The translations under genes were made by a program, and so were the position numbers. Source: Varibaculum cambriense (GTDB taxonomy: Bacteria > Actinomycetota > Actinomycetes > Actinomycetales > Actinomycetaceae). Taken from it: a stretch of 64,000 bases of DNA. The stretch lies in contig NZ_PKHX01000003.1 in the NCBI RefSeq assembly GCF_002848005.1, positions 184,317 through 248,316 on the forward strand. Reading direction: 5' to 3'. Position 1 is the stretch's first letter. Each line of letters begins with the position of its first letter. This document shows positions 34,361 through 44,025 of the stretch, in pieces. The notes beneath the pieces were generated by a model, which worked only from the letters and a program-made list of their open reading frames with translations, did not search any database and had not been told where the DNA came from.

Positions 34361-35896
34361 ATGACTATTGCTTCAACAGCATTAGATGCCACTATGTTGG
34401 CGCGATGGCAGTTCGGTATTACTACCGTCTACCATTTCATCCTGGTTCCGTTCACCATCGGCATGTCCCTCCTCGTTGCCATTATGCAAACTAAATGGCA
34501 CAAAACCGGTGAGGAATATTGGCTGAAGGCGACACGGTTCTTTGGGAAACTGTTCCTAATTAACTTTGCACTCGGTGTAGCCACCGGTATCGTGCAAGAA
34601 TTCCAGTTCGGTATGAACTGGTCCGAGTACTCCCGCTTCGTAGGCGACATCTTTGGTGCGCCACTAGCGTGTGAAGCTCTAATCTCCTTCTTTATGGAGT
34701 CCACCTTCCTAGGACTGTGGATCTTCGGTTGGGGTCGACTATCAAAGAAAGCCCACCTCACCTGCGTTTGGCTAGTATTCGTAGGGGTTAATACTTCTGC
34801 TCTGTGGATCATCGGGGCGAACTCCTGGATGCAGCACCCGGTAGGGGCAACTTTCGATCCAGAAACCGGCCGTGCACAGTTGGACGGCCTATCTGGCTTC
34901 TTCCAGGTACTGCTTAACCCGGTACTATGGGCGGCCTACACTCACGTGCTATCAACCTCGTGGCTGCTAGTTGGCACCTTCGTAGCCGGCATTGCTATCT
35001 GGTGGATGGTTCGCTCGGCTAATGCCGGCGCCGAAACCGAGGCTCGTGATATTTGGCGTCCGATTGCTCGCTTCGGCATGGTAGTCGTGATTGTTGGTGG
35101 TCTGCTAACCGCAGTCACCGGACACATCCAAGGCCAGCTAGTTGCCAAGGATCAGCCCGCGAAGATGGCTGCCGCCGAGGCTCTCTGCGAGACTCCGAAC
35201 GCCGGAGAGGGCGCACCCTTCACTATTGCTGCATTTGGCCCGCTAAACGCTAAGTGCGACGAAATCTCGAAGATTGGTGAGGTTCCTGGGGTCTACTCCT
35301 TCATGGCGACCAATAGCTTCACCGGCAAAGTAGAGGGTCTGGATACTTTGAACCAAAAGTACGGCTCCGTATTCTCTGAGATCCTCAGCCAGCGCGGCTA
35401 CGATATGCAGTCGCAACCGGTTGATTTCAGCCCGAACATCATCTTCAGTTTCTGGAGCTTCCGCTTGATGATGCTATTCGGCATCTTCTCCGCAATCCTG
35501 GCAATCTGGGGTCTAATCGCTACTAAAGATGGCAAGATTTCCAAGTCCACCGGACTGGGCAAGTTCGCTATCTGGTGTTTGCCGATGCCTTTCCTAGCCT
35601 GCTCCTTCGGCTGGCTATTTACCGAATGGGGTCGTCAGCCCTTCATCGTGCATCCAGTCGATATGGAAGTGGATGGTTCTTCGGTATTTATGCTCACCGA
35701 GCACGGGCTGTCGTTCGCAGTCCCCGCATGGCAGGTACTGGTTACCATGCTGGGCTTCACGCTTATCTACCTGGCACTGGGCATCGTCTGGTTCCTGTTG
35801 ATTAAGCGTTATGTAAAGGAAGGTGTCCACGTCACTGCCAACGAAAAAGCAGTACATGGCGAGGACGCCGGCAAGAACCTCAGCTTCGCTTACTAA
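34361..35896 (+). CDS. cydA: Cytochrome bd oxidase subunit I
   Basis: 511 residues with nine or so membrane segments. The b-type heme ligand His is in TTVYHFILVPFTIG; conserved GRQPFIVHP follows GWLFTEW. The periplasmic quinol-binding Q loop (around FTGKVEGLDTLNQKY) is short, as in actinobacterial enzymes. It reduces oxygen to water with high affinity and helps maintain growth at low oxygen. Followed after 21 bases by cydB. Confidence 0.97.
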   Translation: MTIASTALDATMLARWQFGITTVYHFILVPFTIGMSLLVAIMQTKWHKTGEEYWLKATRFFGKLFLINFALGVATGIVQEFQFGMNWSEYSRFVGDIFGAPLACEALISFFMESTFLGLWIFGWGRLSKKAHLTCVWLVFVGVNTSALWIIGANSWMQHPVGATFDPETGRAQLDGLSGFFQVLLNPVLWAAYTHVLSTSWLLVGTFVAGIAIWWMVRSANAGAETEARDIWRPIARFGMVVVIVGGLLTAVTGHIQGQLVAKDQPAKMAAAEALCETPNAGEGAPFTIAAFGPLNAKCDEISKIGEVPGVYSFMATNSFTGKVEGLDTLNQKYGSVFSEILSQRGYDMQSQPVDFSPNIIFSFWSFRLMMLFGIFSAILAIWGLIATKDGKISKSTGLGKFAIWCLPMPFLACSFGWLFTEWGRQPFIVHPVDMEVDGSSVFMLTEHGLSFAVPAWQVLVTMLGFTLIYLALGIVWFLLIKRYVKEGVHVTANEKAVHGEDAGKNLSFAY

Positions 35897-35917
35897 TTCA
35901 GATAGGAGATCAAAGAG

Positions 35918-37054
35918 ATGGCTATTCTTCAAGTTATTTGGTTCATCCTGATCGCCGTCCTGTGGACTGGCTATCTGGTATTGGAAGGGTTCGGTGTAGG
36001 CGCCGGTATGGTAACGCCGATGGTGGCCAAGACCGACCGGGAACGCACTCAGGTTCAAAAAACCTTCGGCCCAGTTTGGGACGGTAACGAGGTTTGGTTG
36101 CTGACCGCCGGAGGCGCAACTTTCGCGGCCTTCCCGGAATGGTACGCCACTATGTTCTCCGGAATGTATCTGGCGCTGTTCCTGATTCTGTTCTGCTTGA
36201 TCGTCCGTATTTGTGCGATTGAGTGGCGCACTAAGGTGTCCTCCGCTGCCTGGCGTGGCCGCTGGGATAGCTGGCAGTCCGTTGTAGCCTGGCTAGTTCC
36301 GATTCTGTTCGGGGTGGCATTTGCTAACTTGGTACAGGGTATGAACATTGCGATTACCCAGTACAACACCCCGGGCGATGCGTTGGCCGGCGCACCTGAC
36401 CTCAGCAAGCACGTACACAACTTCACTTCTCAGGGCGCTCCTGCCGGTAGCGTATTCCTCTCGCTGCTTACCCCCTACACCATTGCGGGTGGGGTCATGC
36501 TAGCGTTGGTGTTCGCTACTCAGGGCTTGGCTTTCTTGGCGCTGCGCACCACCGGTGAAGTTCAGAACCGCGCTAAGAATCTGCTCGGTAAGTTCGCGAT
36601 TGCGGACACCATTTTGGTGGCGGTTGCTGCGCTGTGGGGACAGTTCCTGTACGCCTCCCAGGCTATGGCTTGGATCCCGCTGATCATTGCAGCTCTGGCC
36701 TTCATCGCCACGGTTATGATGGCGCTTCGCGGCTCCGAATGGGGTACTTTGCTCGCCCACTCCGTCGGGATCGCGGGAGCAGTAGCGTGGATCTTTACCG
36801 CGATGGCACCCAATGCGATGAAGTCTTCCATTAAGCCAGAGTTCTCTCTGACTATCTGGGATGCTTCCTCCTCGCAGTCCACTCTGGCGATTATGCTAGT
36901 GATCGCCCTGGTAGTAGTACCCATCGTTTTGGGTTACACCTACTGGAGCTACACGCGGATGCCGCTGAAAGTTACCCTTGAGGAACTCGATGATAACCCG
37001 GGCTTGCCTTGGGACAAGATTCGTCAGGGTGCTTCTTTCCTCGCGGAAAGCTAG
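35918..37054 (+). CDS. cydB: Cytochrome bd oxidase subunit II
   Basis: 378 residues, multi-spanning. The N-terminal WFILIAVLWTGYLVLEGFGVG and KTFGPVWDGNEVWLLTAGGA segments are characteristic. It starts with a strong TAGGAGATC 10 bases upstream and is 21 bases after cydA, so cydAB form an operon closed by the terminator at 37115-37158. Confidence 0.97.
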   Translation: MAILQVIWFILIAVLWTGYLVLEGFGVGAGMVTPMVAKTDRERTQVQKTFGPVWDGNEVWLLTAGGATFAAFPEWYATMFSGMYLALFLILFCLIVRICAIEWRTKVSSAAWRGRWDSWQSVVAWLVPILFGVAFANLVQGMNIAITQYNTPGDALAGAPDLSKHVHNFTSQGAPAGSVFLSLLTPYTIAGGVMLALVFATQGLAFLALRTTGEVQNRAKNLLGKFAIADTILVAVAALWGQFLYASQAMAWIPLIIAALAFIATVMMALRGSEWGTLLAHSVGIAGAVAWIFTAMAPNAMKSSIKPEFSLTIWDASSSQSTLAIMLVIALVVVPIVLGYTYWSYTRMPLKVTLEELDDNPGLPWDKIRQGASFLAES

Positions 37055-37114
37055 GCAAATAGTCGGCACTTGACAGATAACTTCCTGCCAACTGTCGATT
37101 AATCAAAACTGAAT

Positions 37115-37158
37115 AAATAGTGCTGGTCTTGGCTATTTAGCCAAGACCAGCACTATTT
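37115..37158 (+). terminator. Terminator of cydAB
   Basis: Perfect 19-bp stem (37115-37133 / 37140-37158) with a 6-base loop; TTTTT closes at 37160. It separates cydAB from cydDC. Confidence 0.9.
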
Positions 37159-37169
37159 TTACCCCCGAG

Positions 37170-37410
37170 ACTATTGACCTCATAGAAGGTCTGGGTGGAA
37201 AGTGGTCGGAATGAGGGTGTGAGGGCTAGGTTTTTCCTCCCGCCCTGGGGTAACCGGTCTGGAATGAGCGCGGGAGAGGGATTTCATCCGAGTGGGTGCG
37301 GGGTAACCGGGCTGGGGTAGAAAAAGATGCGAGAGGGGGCTTGAGCCGAGCGAAGCAAGGCTCACCGGGGTCCCCCGAGTACTTTTTCTACCCCAGTCCC
37401 CGCGCGTAAG
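37170..37410. repeat. Intergenic hairpin repeat, family B copy B1 with upstream module
   Basis: Between the cydAB terminator and cydD. A 15-base perfect outer stem (37312-37326 / 37382-37396) encloses GGGGG/CCCCC (37335-37339 / 37372-37376) and TGAGCC/GGCTCA (37342-37347 / 37359-37364) around a GAGCGAAGCAA loop. Just upstream, ATTTCATCCGAGTGGGTGCG (37281-37300) matches the module found in family A copies. The same B core occurs at 57634-57706 and, interrupted, at 60325-60470. Confidence 0.85.
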
Positions 37411-37494
37411 CGGCGGCTAATCGATGAACATGGTTTAGAGTTTTCAGGTTCGTGTGGGAAAATAGTCCCATTAATTGCACGGAGGATACTTGCT

Positions 37495-39276
37495 TTGAAA
37501 CCACTTGATCCGAAACTGCTGAAATATGCCCGGTCAGCGCGTCTAGCCATCGCCATCACCGCAGTCACCGGCATTATGCAAGCAGGATTAGTTATCGCCC
37601 AATGCTTTCTGATTGCTGCCTTGATTTCTCCGGTTATCTCTTTGCGCCAGTCCTGGGATCAGGTAGCTCACTACGCTTTTTGGTTGGCCATCGTGTCGCT
37701 GGCGCGGGTAGGTCTGACCTATTTCCGTTCCAACCACCAGCATAAGGCGGCTAAGAAGGCGATTCGCGAACTGCGTTCCCAAGTGCTTGCTCACTGTCTG
37801 AAACTGGGGCCGCGCTGGCTGGCACGTAAAGGTACCGACACGGTCACCTTAGCTACCCGCGGCTTGGAAAAGCTTGGCCCCTATTTCGTGGACTATATCC
37901 CGCAGCTGATCTTGGCAGTTACGGTCACTCCCCTGGTTTTAGTGGTCATGGCGGTGCTGGATTTTTGGTCAGCACTGGTGGCGATAATTACTATTCCCTT
38001 GATACCGATATTTATGGTGATCATCGGGCTAATGACCCAAACTGCTTCGGATCGCCGCCTGGCCACAATGCAGCATTTAGGGCGGCAGCTACTGGATCTT
38101 ATTGCCGGTCTTGCCACTTTGAAGAGCCTAGGCAGGCACCGTGGCCCCGAAAAACAGATTTCTTCCATCGGCAAAACCTATACCCAAACCACGATGGCGA
38201 CTTTACGGATCGCGTTCCTATCGGGTGCTGTCTTGGAGTTCATCTCGATTCTTTCGGTAGCCATCGTGGCGGTTACCGTGGGCTTGCGGATGGTGGCTGG
38301 AGGCCTCGATCTCTACACCGGATTAATAGCGATTATGCTGGCTCCCGAGGTATATGCACCGGTACGCGAGGTTGGTAAATTCTTCCACGCTTCCGCTGAT
38401 GGACTTGCGGCTTCGCAATCGGCTTTTGAAATTTTGGAAACTCCCCCGGCTACTGGGGGCGAGCAGCCGGCTCCTAACTTAAAAGAAACCACTATTACTA
38501 TCACGGATCTGGGGATGCGTTCGCGGGGCGCTTGGGCGCCCAATGCCGTAAATATGGTGATTAAACCAGCTACGATTACCGCCTTAGTGGGCAAATCGGG
38601 CGAAGGTAAAACCACTACCGTGATGGCGTTATTAAAACAGCTCTCTGGTGATCGCGGAAAGATTACCCTTACCGATACCTCCGGTAAAACCGTGGATTTA
38701 GCGGAGGTTTCTCCGGATTCTTGGTGGCAGCAAACTTCTTGGCTTCCCCAGATGCCACTACTTTTGCCGGGAACTTTAGCCCAAAATGTTGCGGAGAGCC
38801 CCGCCCATCTGAAGGAATTATTTCCGCATGGAGAACCTGGCGAGCAGGTGGAACAAGCTGCTAATCTCGCCGGTTTTGCCGAGGTAGTCGCGAAACTACC
38901 AGAAGGCTGGAATACTTTCTTACGCGCAGGCGGGGAAGGTCTTTCAGTTGGCCAACGCCAACGTCTGGCTCTGGTACGCGCCCTGCTGTCTACAAAACAA
39001 TTAATTGCTCTCGATGAACCTTCTGCCCACCTAGATGCGCATTTGGTTGCCCAGGTCGCCCAAGTTGTCCAGCAGCTAAAGGATGCGGGAAAAACCTTAG
39101 TTTTAATTGCTCACCGCAAAGAACTTGCCCAGATCGCAGACCAGGTAGTGCGGATTTCCTCGGTGCCCTTTACCGCTGAGGAGGCCGAGGAATATCGCGA
39201 TAGCGAGCCGCAGGCAGCCATAGCCAGTGAGGCGGAGATTCCTGAATTCTTAGGTTCGACCCGGGGGTTGGAATAA
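37495..39276 (+). CDS. cydD: ABC transporter CydD (thiol exporter for cytochrome bd assembly)
   Basis: 593 residues from a TTG start with GGAGGA 8 bases upstream. Six membrane segments are followed by an ATPase domain with Walker A VGKSGEGKTTT, signature LSVGQRQRLALVRALL and Walker B LIALDEPSAHLD. CydDC exports glutathione/cysteine-type thiols and heme, needed to assemble cytochrome bd. Co-transcribed with cydC, whose ATG follows immediately after the stop. Confidence 0.93.
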   Translation: MKPLDPKLLKYARSARLAIAITAVTGIMQAGLVIAQCFLIAALISPVISLRQSWDQVAHYAFWLAIVSLARVGLTYFRSNHQHKAAKKAIRELRSQVLAHCLKLGPRWLARKGTDTVTLATRGLEKLGPYFVDYIPQLILAVTVTPLVLVVMAVLDFWSALVAIITIPLIPIFMVIIGLMTQTASDRRLATMQHLGRQLLDLIAGLATLKSLGRHRGPEKQISSIGKTYTQTTMATLRIAFLSGAVLEFISILSVAIVAVTVGLRMVAGGLDLYTGLIAIMLAPEVYAPVREVGKFFHASADGLAASQSAFEILETPPATGGEQPAPNLKETTITITDLGMRSRGAWAPNAVNMVIKPATITALVGKSGEGKTTTVMALLKQLSGDRGKITLTDTSGKTVDLAEVSPDSWWQQTSWLPQMPLLLPGTLAQNVAESPAHLKELFPHGEPGEQVEQAANLAGFAEVVAKLPEGWNTFLRAGGEGLSVGQRQRLALVRALLSTKQLIALDEPSAHLDAHLVAQVAQVVQQLKDAGKTLVLIAHRKELAQIADQVVRISSVPFTAEEAEEYRDSEPQAAIASEAEIPEFLGSTRGLE

Positions 39277-41088
39277 ATGAAGACTTGGTTTATTACTGCT
39301 GAAGAACGCCAGGCACTTAAGCGGGCGATAAAACTTTTGGAACTAAAACCGGGAACTTTGTTCCTCGCCTGTTTTTTGGGTGCCGCCGGATTGGGCGCTT
39401 CAATTGCTCTGGGGGCGACTGCCGCCTGGTTGATTGCGCGCGCCTCGCAAATGCCTCCCGTCCTCTACCTAGAGGTCGCAGTGGTATCGGTGCGTTTCTT
39501 CGGGATTTCGAAAGCAGTCTTCCGCTATTTAGAGCGCCTAGCATCCCACCAGTTGGGGGTATCGGGGATGACCACCCTGCGCACTAATCTGTATAAGACC
39601 CTTTCGCATTCCGATACTGCGCGGATTGCCAGTTTGCGGCGCGGAGATATTCTCGACCGGATGGGAACCGATGTTGATAATATCGGCGATTTCGTGGTCA
39701 AAAGCCTGCTGCCGGCAATGGTAGCCACTATCGTGGGGGTAATTACGGTAGTGGGAATTTCGCTAGTAGATTGGCGCGCCGGCCTCTTTTTGGCGCTGGG
39801 GCTGTTGCTCTCGGGAGTGGTGGGGCCGCTCTTTACTATTCGCTCTACCCGGATTGCCCAGCGCCGGGAAACCGAAAGCCGCGCCCACATTTCCGAAGTG
39901 GCAATGACTATTGTTGATGGCGCCGCTCAAATCACGGTTGATGGGCAAACCCAGCAGGTGCTTTCGGGATTATCCGAGTTAGAAGATCAGCTTTATGACG
40001 CTAAAGATGCCTCTGCAAAACCCGCAGCCTGGGCGGCGGCTATCGATGTGTTTGGGATGCTCATGGCAGTGATCATGGCCGCCTATTTCGGGATTTTTGC
40101 GGTCAATGAGCAAGCGATCCCCGAGGTAATGTTGGCAGTGTTGGCGCTGACTCCGCTTTCTGCTTTCGAGGGAACCGCGCAGTTGGGTCCCGCCGCTCAG
40201 CAGCTAGTTATCTCCGCAACTTCAGCGGTGAGAATCATGAATATGCTGCCGGCAGAAGCAGAAATAAAGGCGGAGAAAGCGGAAGAAGAAAACGCCAATA
40301 CCACCCTCGATCCTAGTGCGGCCAGTATTTTAGAAGCCAAGGATCTCGCTATTGGCTGGCCGGGCGGCCCGGTGGTGGCTGACGGGATTAATCTGCGTTT
40401 GGCTCCCGGGGATCACTTGGCAATAGTGGGCCAGTCTGGCATTGGGAAAACCACGCTGCTTTATACCTTAGCTGGCCTGCTAAAACCGGTTTCTGGCAGC
40501 GTAAAAATTGATGGGGTTGATATTTTCTCGCTGCCGCGTCTGCAAGCAGCCGCGAGTTTCGTGATTACCCCCGAGGATGCCCACATTTTCGAGACCACTA
40601 TTCTAGAAAACTTGCGGGTGGCTAATGGGCAGCTGTCTGTTTCCGAGGGCGAAGAACTACTCAAAGAAGCCGGTTTAGGTGAATGGCTGGCTTCTCTGCC
40701 GGAGGGGATAGAAACCGAGTTAGGTTCGGGAGCGACCACTATTTCGGGTGGGGAACGTCGCCGCATTCTCTTGGCTCGCGCCTTAGCAGCGAAAGCACCG
40801 CTATTGGCACTTGATGAGCCCGGAGAACATTTAGATCCCGAAACCGCTGATGCTTTGCTGCGAGACTTACTTACTGCCGGCAGTGAGGAGCATAAACGGG
40901 GCGTAATCCTGGTAACCCACCGCCTCACCCCGCTCGACCAAGCGGATCAGGTTTTTATCATGGATAAGCCACATGGGAACCTGGAGGAACCGGCAACTTT
41001 CGTAGCTCAGGGAACGCACCGAGAGTTGGCTGAAAACCATCCCGGATATGCTTGGAGCCTACGTCAGGAGCAAGTAGATGTCTTCTAA
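39277..41088 (+). CDS. cydC: ABC transporter CydC (thiol exporter for cytochrome bd assembly)
   Basis: 603 residues, a half-transporter like CydD: membrane domain then ATPase with Walker A VGQSGIGKTTLLYTLAGLL, signature ISGGERRRILLARALA and LLALDEPGEHLDPE. The helical region of about 240-320 contains a Glu/Ala-rich linker. It partners CydD. Its last 11 bases overlap the start of the histidine kinase gene, whose ribosome-binding site AGGAG lies within cydC. Confidence 0.93.
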   Translation: MKTWFITAEERQALKRAIKLLELKPGTLFLACFLGAAGLGASIALGATAAWLIARASQMPPVLYLEVAVVSVRFFGISKAVFRYLERLASHQLGVSGMTTLRTNLYKTLSHSDTARIASLRRGDILDRMGTDVDNIGDFVVKSLLPAMVATIVGVITVVGISLVDWRAGLFLALGLLLSGVVGPLFTIRSTRIAQRRETESRAHISEVAMTIVDGAAQITVDGQTQQVLSGLSELEDQLYDAKDASAKPAAWAAAIDVFGMLMAVIMAAYFGIFAVNEQAIPEVMLAVLALTPLSAFEGTAQLGPAAQQLVISATSAVRIMNMLPAEAEIKAEKAEEENANTTLDPSAASILEAKDLAIGWPGGPVVADGINLRLAPGDHLAIVGQSGIGKTTLLYTLAGLLKPVSGSVKIDGVDIFSLPRLQAAASFVITPEDAHIFETTILENLRVANGQLSVSEGEELLKEAGLGEWLASLPEGIETELGSGATTISGGERRRILLARALAAKAPLLALDEPGEHLDPETADALLRDLLTAGSEEHKRGVILVTHRLTPLDQADQVFIMDKPHGNLEEPATFVAQGTHRELAENHPGYAWSLRQEQVDVF

Positions 41089-42871
41089 CCAACAACCTTT
41101 CCCGCTCCCCCACTTAGAGCCGGAAACAAATGAGGCAGTCTTATCCTCACCGTCAGCTCTTTCTGTAGAGAAAAACCTGGACTCAGCGCATCGTTCTCCC
41201 TTGCCGGCAGATAGCACGCGCCTAATATCCTCCGTACTGCAACTTATGGGAAACCTAGAGCAGGATAAAGTTTTACAGGCTTTTGTAGATCAAGCTTGTG
41301 AAGTTACCTCCTCTCCTTACGGGGCATTGTCGATTCTGGGTTCTCGGGGGGAAACTAGCGCTTTCTATATCCACGGGGTCAGCGACGAGCTGCGAAATTC
41401 TCTGGGGAATCCCCCGGTAGGTCGCGGGATAATCGGTGATATCCCCCTAGATAATGGCATTATCTCTAATGATTTACACTCCGATCCTCGTTTCACCGGA
41501 TACCCGCCCACGCACCCGGAGATGACCAATTTTTTGGGAGTACCACTGCGGATCCATGAACAGGTTTATGGACGCCTGTATCTGTGTAACCGTCCCGGGG
41601 GCTATAGTGATCAGGACCTAGCTTATGTTTCGGGATTAGCGATTTTAGCGGCGGTAGCAGTAGAGAATTCGCGCCTCTACGAGGTTTCGCGATCCCGCGA
41701 ACGTTGGACGCGGGTTTCTCAGCAGCTCACCACGATCTTATTAGAGGGAACTGAAGAAGAGGACGCGCTGCAGTTCATTGCGAAATCCGTACGGGAAGTG
41801 GCTGACGCCGATACTTCCCTACTCATCCTCCCTTCAGTGGGAGATACCTGGGTGTGCGAGATTGCATCTGGATATGCTGCCTCTGACCTAATCGGAGTGA
41901 CTTTTCCTCCCCACGGGCGGGCGCGCACGGTATTGGAAGAAGGTCAGGGACTGATTGTCGATTCCTTAGCGCGAGCAACCACCCTGCGGGTAAAGGAGTT
42001 ATCTCGATTTGGGGCGGCACTGTATGCTCCCCTATTGGCGGGTTCCCACGCTATTGGCATTTTGTTGCTGCTGCGTTTGCCCGAAAAACCCGAGTTCGAT
42101 CCGGCAGTACTAGAAATGGCGGAGCAGGTTGCGACCCAGGCAGCTTTGGCTTTAGAGATTGCTGGCGCCAAGCACGCGGCCGATATTGCCGCTTTGTTAG
42201 ATGAACGCGCCAAGATTGGTGAAGACCTCCACGACCTGGCAATTCAGCAACTTTTTGCCACGGGGATGCAATTGGAACGCATCCGCGCGGCCTTCGCTAG
42301 TGGAGCTGCTCTGGATTCGGCCCGGGCTGAATCTTTGATGCAAGATGCCTTAGCTAGCGTCGATGACTCGGTTAAACAGATCCGCGCCATTGTACACAAC
42401 CTGCGAGAACCGGATGCGGCAGTTGATCTAGTGGAACGGTTACGTCGGGAAGCTTCCTTGGCACGTCGCCTCCTGGGGTTCGCCCCCTCGTTCGTTTTAG
42501 ATATTGATGGCGAAGCCCTCTCTGCCTCTGATCCTTCCCATGAAGAAATCCTGATTGCCGAGGCCGATCAGCGGGTAGGACACGATATTTCTGATGATGT
42601 GGTCGCGGTAGTCCGCGAAACTTTATCTAATACCGCCCGCCATGCGGGCGCGTCCTCGGCACAAGTAGTGGTGAGTATCAGCGGGATGGGCACCAATGGT
42701 TCTGTGCGGGTGGTAGTGACCGATGATGGGCATGGTCTCGATCCGACGGTTACCAGACGATCTGGTCTTGATAATCTGAAAAGCCGTGCCCGCCGTCATG
42801 GTGGCATCTGTTTCACGCAGCCAGCTTCCCCGCATGGCCTGCAAGTAATCTGGGAAGTGCCCCTGGGTTAG
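41078..42871 (+). CDS. GAF-domain sensor histidine kinase (DevS/DosS-like)
   Basis: 597 residues, no membrane segment. Two GAF domains in tandem (about 60-205 and 215-365) are followed by a HisKA_3 dimerisation helix (ERAKIGEDLHDLAIQQLFATG, split, with the phosphoacceptor His near 387) and a C-terminal HATPase_c (VRETLSNTARHAGASSAQV, then TDDGHGLDP and GLDNLKSRARRHGG). The layout equals DevS/DosS of mycobacteria, which sense O2, NO and CO through heme in GAF-A. No response regulator gene is adjacent. Overlap with cydC makes it part of the cydDC operon, suggesting sensing of respiratory state. Confidence 0.88.
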   Translation: MSSNQQPFPLPHLEPETNEAVLSSPSALSVEKNLDSAHRSPLPADSTRLISSVLQLMGNLEQDKVLQAFVDQACEVTSSPYGALSILGSRGETSAFYIHGVSDELRNSLGNPPVGRGIIGDIPLDNGIISNDLHSDPRFTGYPPTHPEMTNFLGVPLRIHEQVYGRLYLCNRPGGYSDQDLAYVSGLAILAAVAVENSRLYEVSRSRERWTRVSQQLTTILLEGTEEEDALQFIAKSVREVADADTSLLILPSVGDTWVCEIASGYAASDLIGVTFPPHGRARTVLEEGQGLIVDSLARATTLRVKELSRFGAALYAPLLAGSHAIGILLLLRLPEKPEFDPAVLEMAEQVATQAALALEIAGAKHAADIAALLDERAKIGEDLHDLAIQQLFATGMQLERIRAAFASGAALDSARAESLMQDALASVDDSVKQIRAIVHNLREPDAAVDLVERLRREASLARRLLGFAPSFVLDIDGEALSASDPSHEEILIAEADQRVGHDISDDVVAVVRETLSNTARHAGASSAQVVVSISGMGTNGSVRVVVTDDGHGLDPTVTRRSGLDNLKSRARRHGGICFTQPASPHGLQVIWEVPLG

Positions 42872-42897
42872 GGATACTTCCCGGCAGCTGATTACTT

Positions 42898-43890
42898 TTA
42901 GAGCCCTACCGTTTTCGAGACCTCGGCGAGTTTTTCGGCGCTGCGGGTTAGCGCATCGCGCTCGTCTAGGGTGATGGGCGGATCTAATACGCGCCCTACC
43001 CCGGAACGCCCCACCAGGGTGGGAGCTGCCATACATACTCCGGAAATCCCATTCCAGTTATCTAGCAGTGACGATACCGTCAACACCCGGTCTTCATCGC
43101 GCATAACTGCCGAAATAATATTGGTGACCGAAAGCCCGATCGCGAAGTTGGTTACCCCTTTACCCTCAATAATCCGGTAGGCCGATTCCACGACATCTTT
43201 GGAGATGCGTTTACGTAGCTTGTCGTCGAAGATACCGCCGTTGACCGTGGCTCCCCAACGTGAAAGCGGCACGTTTCCAATCTCGGCGCTGGACCACAAA
43301 GGAACCTCGGAGTCGCCGTGTTCCCCGGCGATATAGGCGTGAATATTTTGGACTGCCACCCCGGTCTCTTGGGAGATCAGGTAACGCATCCGGGAAGTAT
43401 CGAGCACGGTACCGGAGCCAAATACCTGGTGCGAGGGTAGTCCGCTCATCTTTAAGGCCATATAGGTGGCGATGTCTACCGGGTTGGAAACCAGAATATA
43501 GATGGCATCGGGCGCCACGTTCAGCACTTTCGGCAAAATCGAATGCATGATGTTGGCCATCGCCTGCACCATATCTAGGCGGGACTGTCCGGGTTTCTGC
43601 TGGGGGCCAGCAGTTATCACAATCACGTCTGCATCGCGTAGTACTTCCACATCATCGGATCCGGAGATTGAAGCCGCGGGAGTGAATTGAATCCCGTGCG
43701 CCAGGTCTAGCGCCTCTGCCTCTACTTTGGCTTTATTAATATCAAAGAGGGCGATTTCGCGCGCCGCGCCCTTGATTTGGCAAGCGTAAGCTAGAGCGGT
43801 TCCTACGAATCCGGCACCTACAATCCCAACTTTCGAGCGGCGATTGAGCATTGACGCAGGATAGAGGGAATTGGCACGTTCTTTGGACAT
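42898..43890 (-). CDS. ldh: L-lactate dehydrogenase
   Basis: 330 residues from the ATG at 43890, chosen because AAGGAG lies 6 bases upstream; an earlier in-frame start at 43920 has none. NAD site KVGIVGAGFVGTALAY, substrate loop VITAGPQQKPGQSRLD with the conserved Arg, and catalytic GEHGDSEVP. It regenerates NAD by reducing pyruvate to L-lactate. Convergent with the histidine kinase gene. Confidence 0.95.
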   Translation of the reverse strand: MSKERANSLYPASMLNRRSKVGIVGAGFVGTALAYACQIKGAAREIALFDINKAKVEAEALDLAHGIQFTPAASISGSDDVEVLRDADVIVITAGPQQKPGQSRLDMVQAMANIMHSILPKVLNVAPDAIYILVSNPVDIATYMALKMSGLPSHQVFGSGTVLDTSRMRYLISQETGVAVQNIHAYIAGEHGDSEVPLWSSAEIGNVPLSRWGATVNGGIFDDKLRKRISKDVVESAYRIIEGKGVTNFAIGLSVTNIISAVMRDEDRVLTVSSLLDNWNGISGVCMAAPTLVGRSGVGRVLDPPITLDERDALTRSAEKLAEVSKTVGL

Positions 43891-44025
43891 TTTTTCTCCT
43901 TGGGGAAAATTAACTCTCACCTCTTACTTTATCGTCACTACACCGCTGGTGTCTCTATACAACTACCTAGCAACGAGGTGATATTGGATTCATTTCTGTT
44001 GCCAGGTCTGTTATCGATAGCTCTG

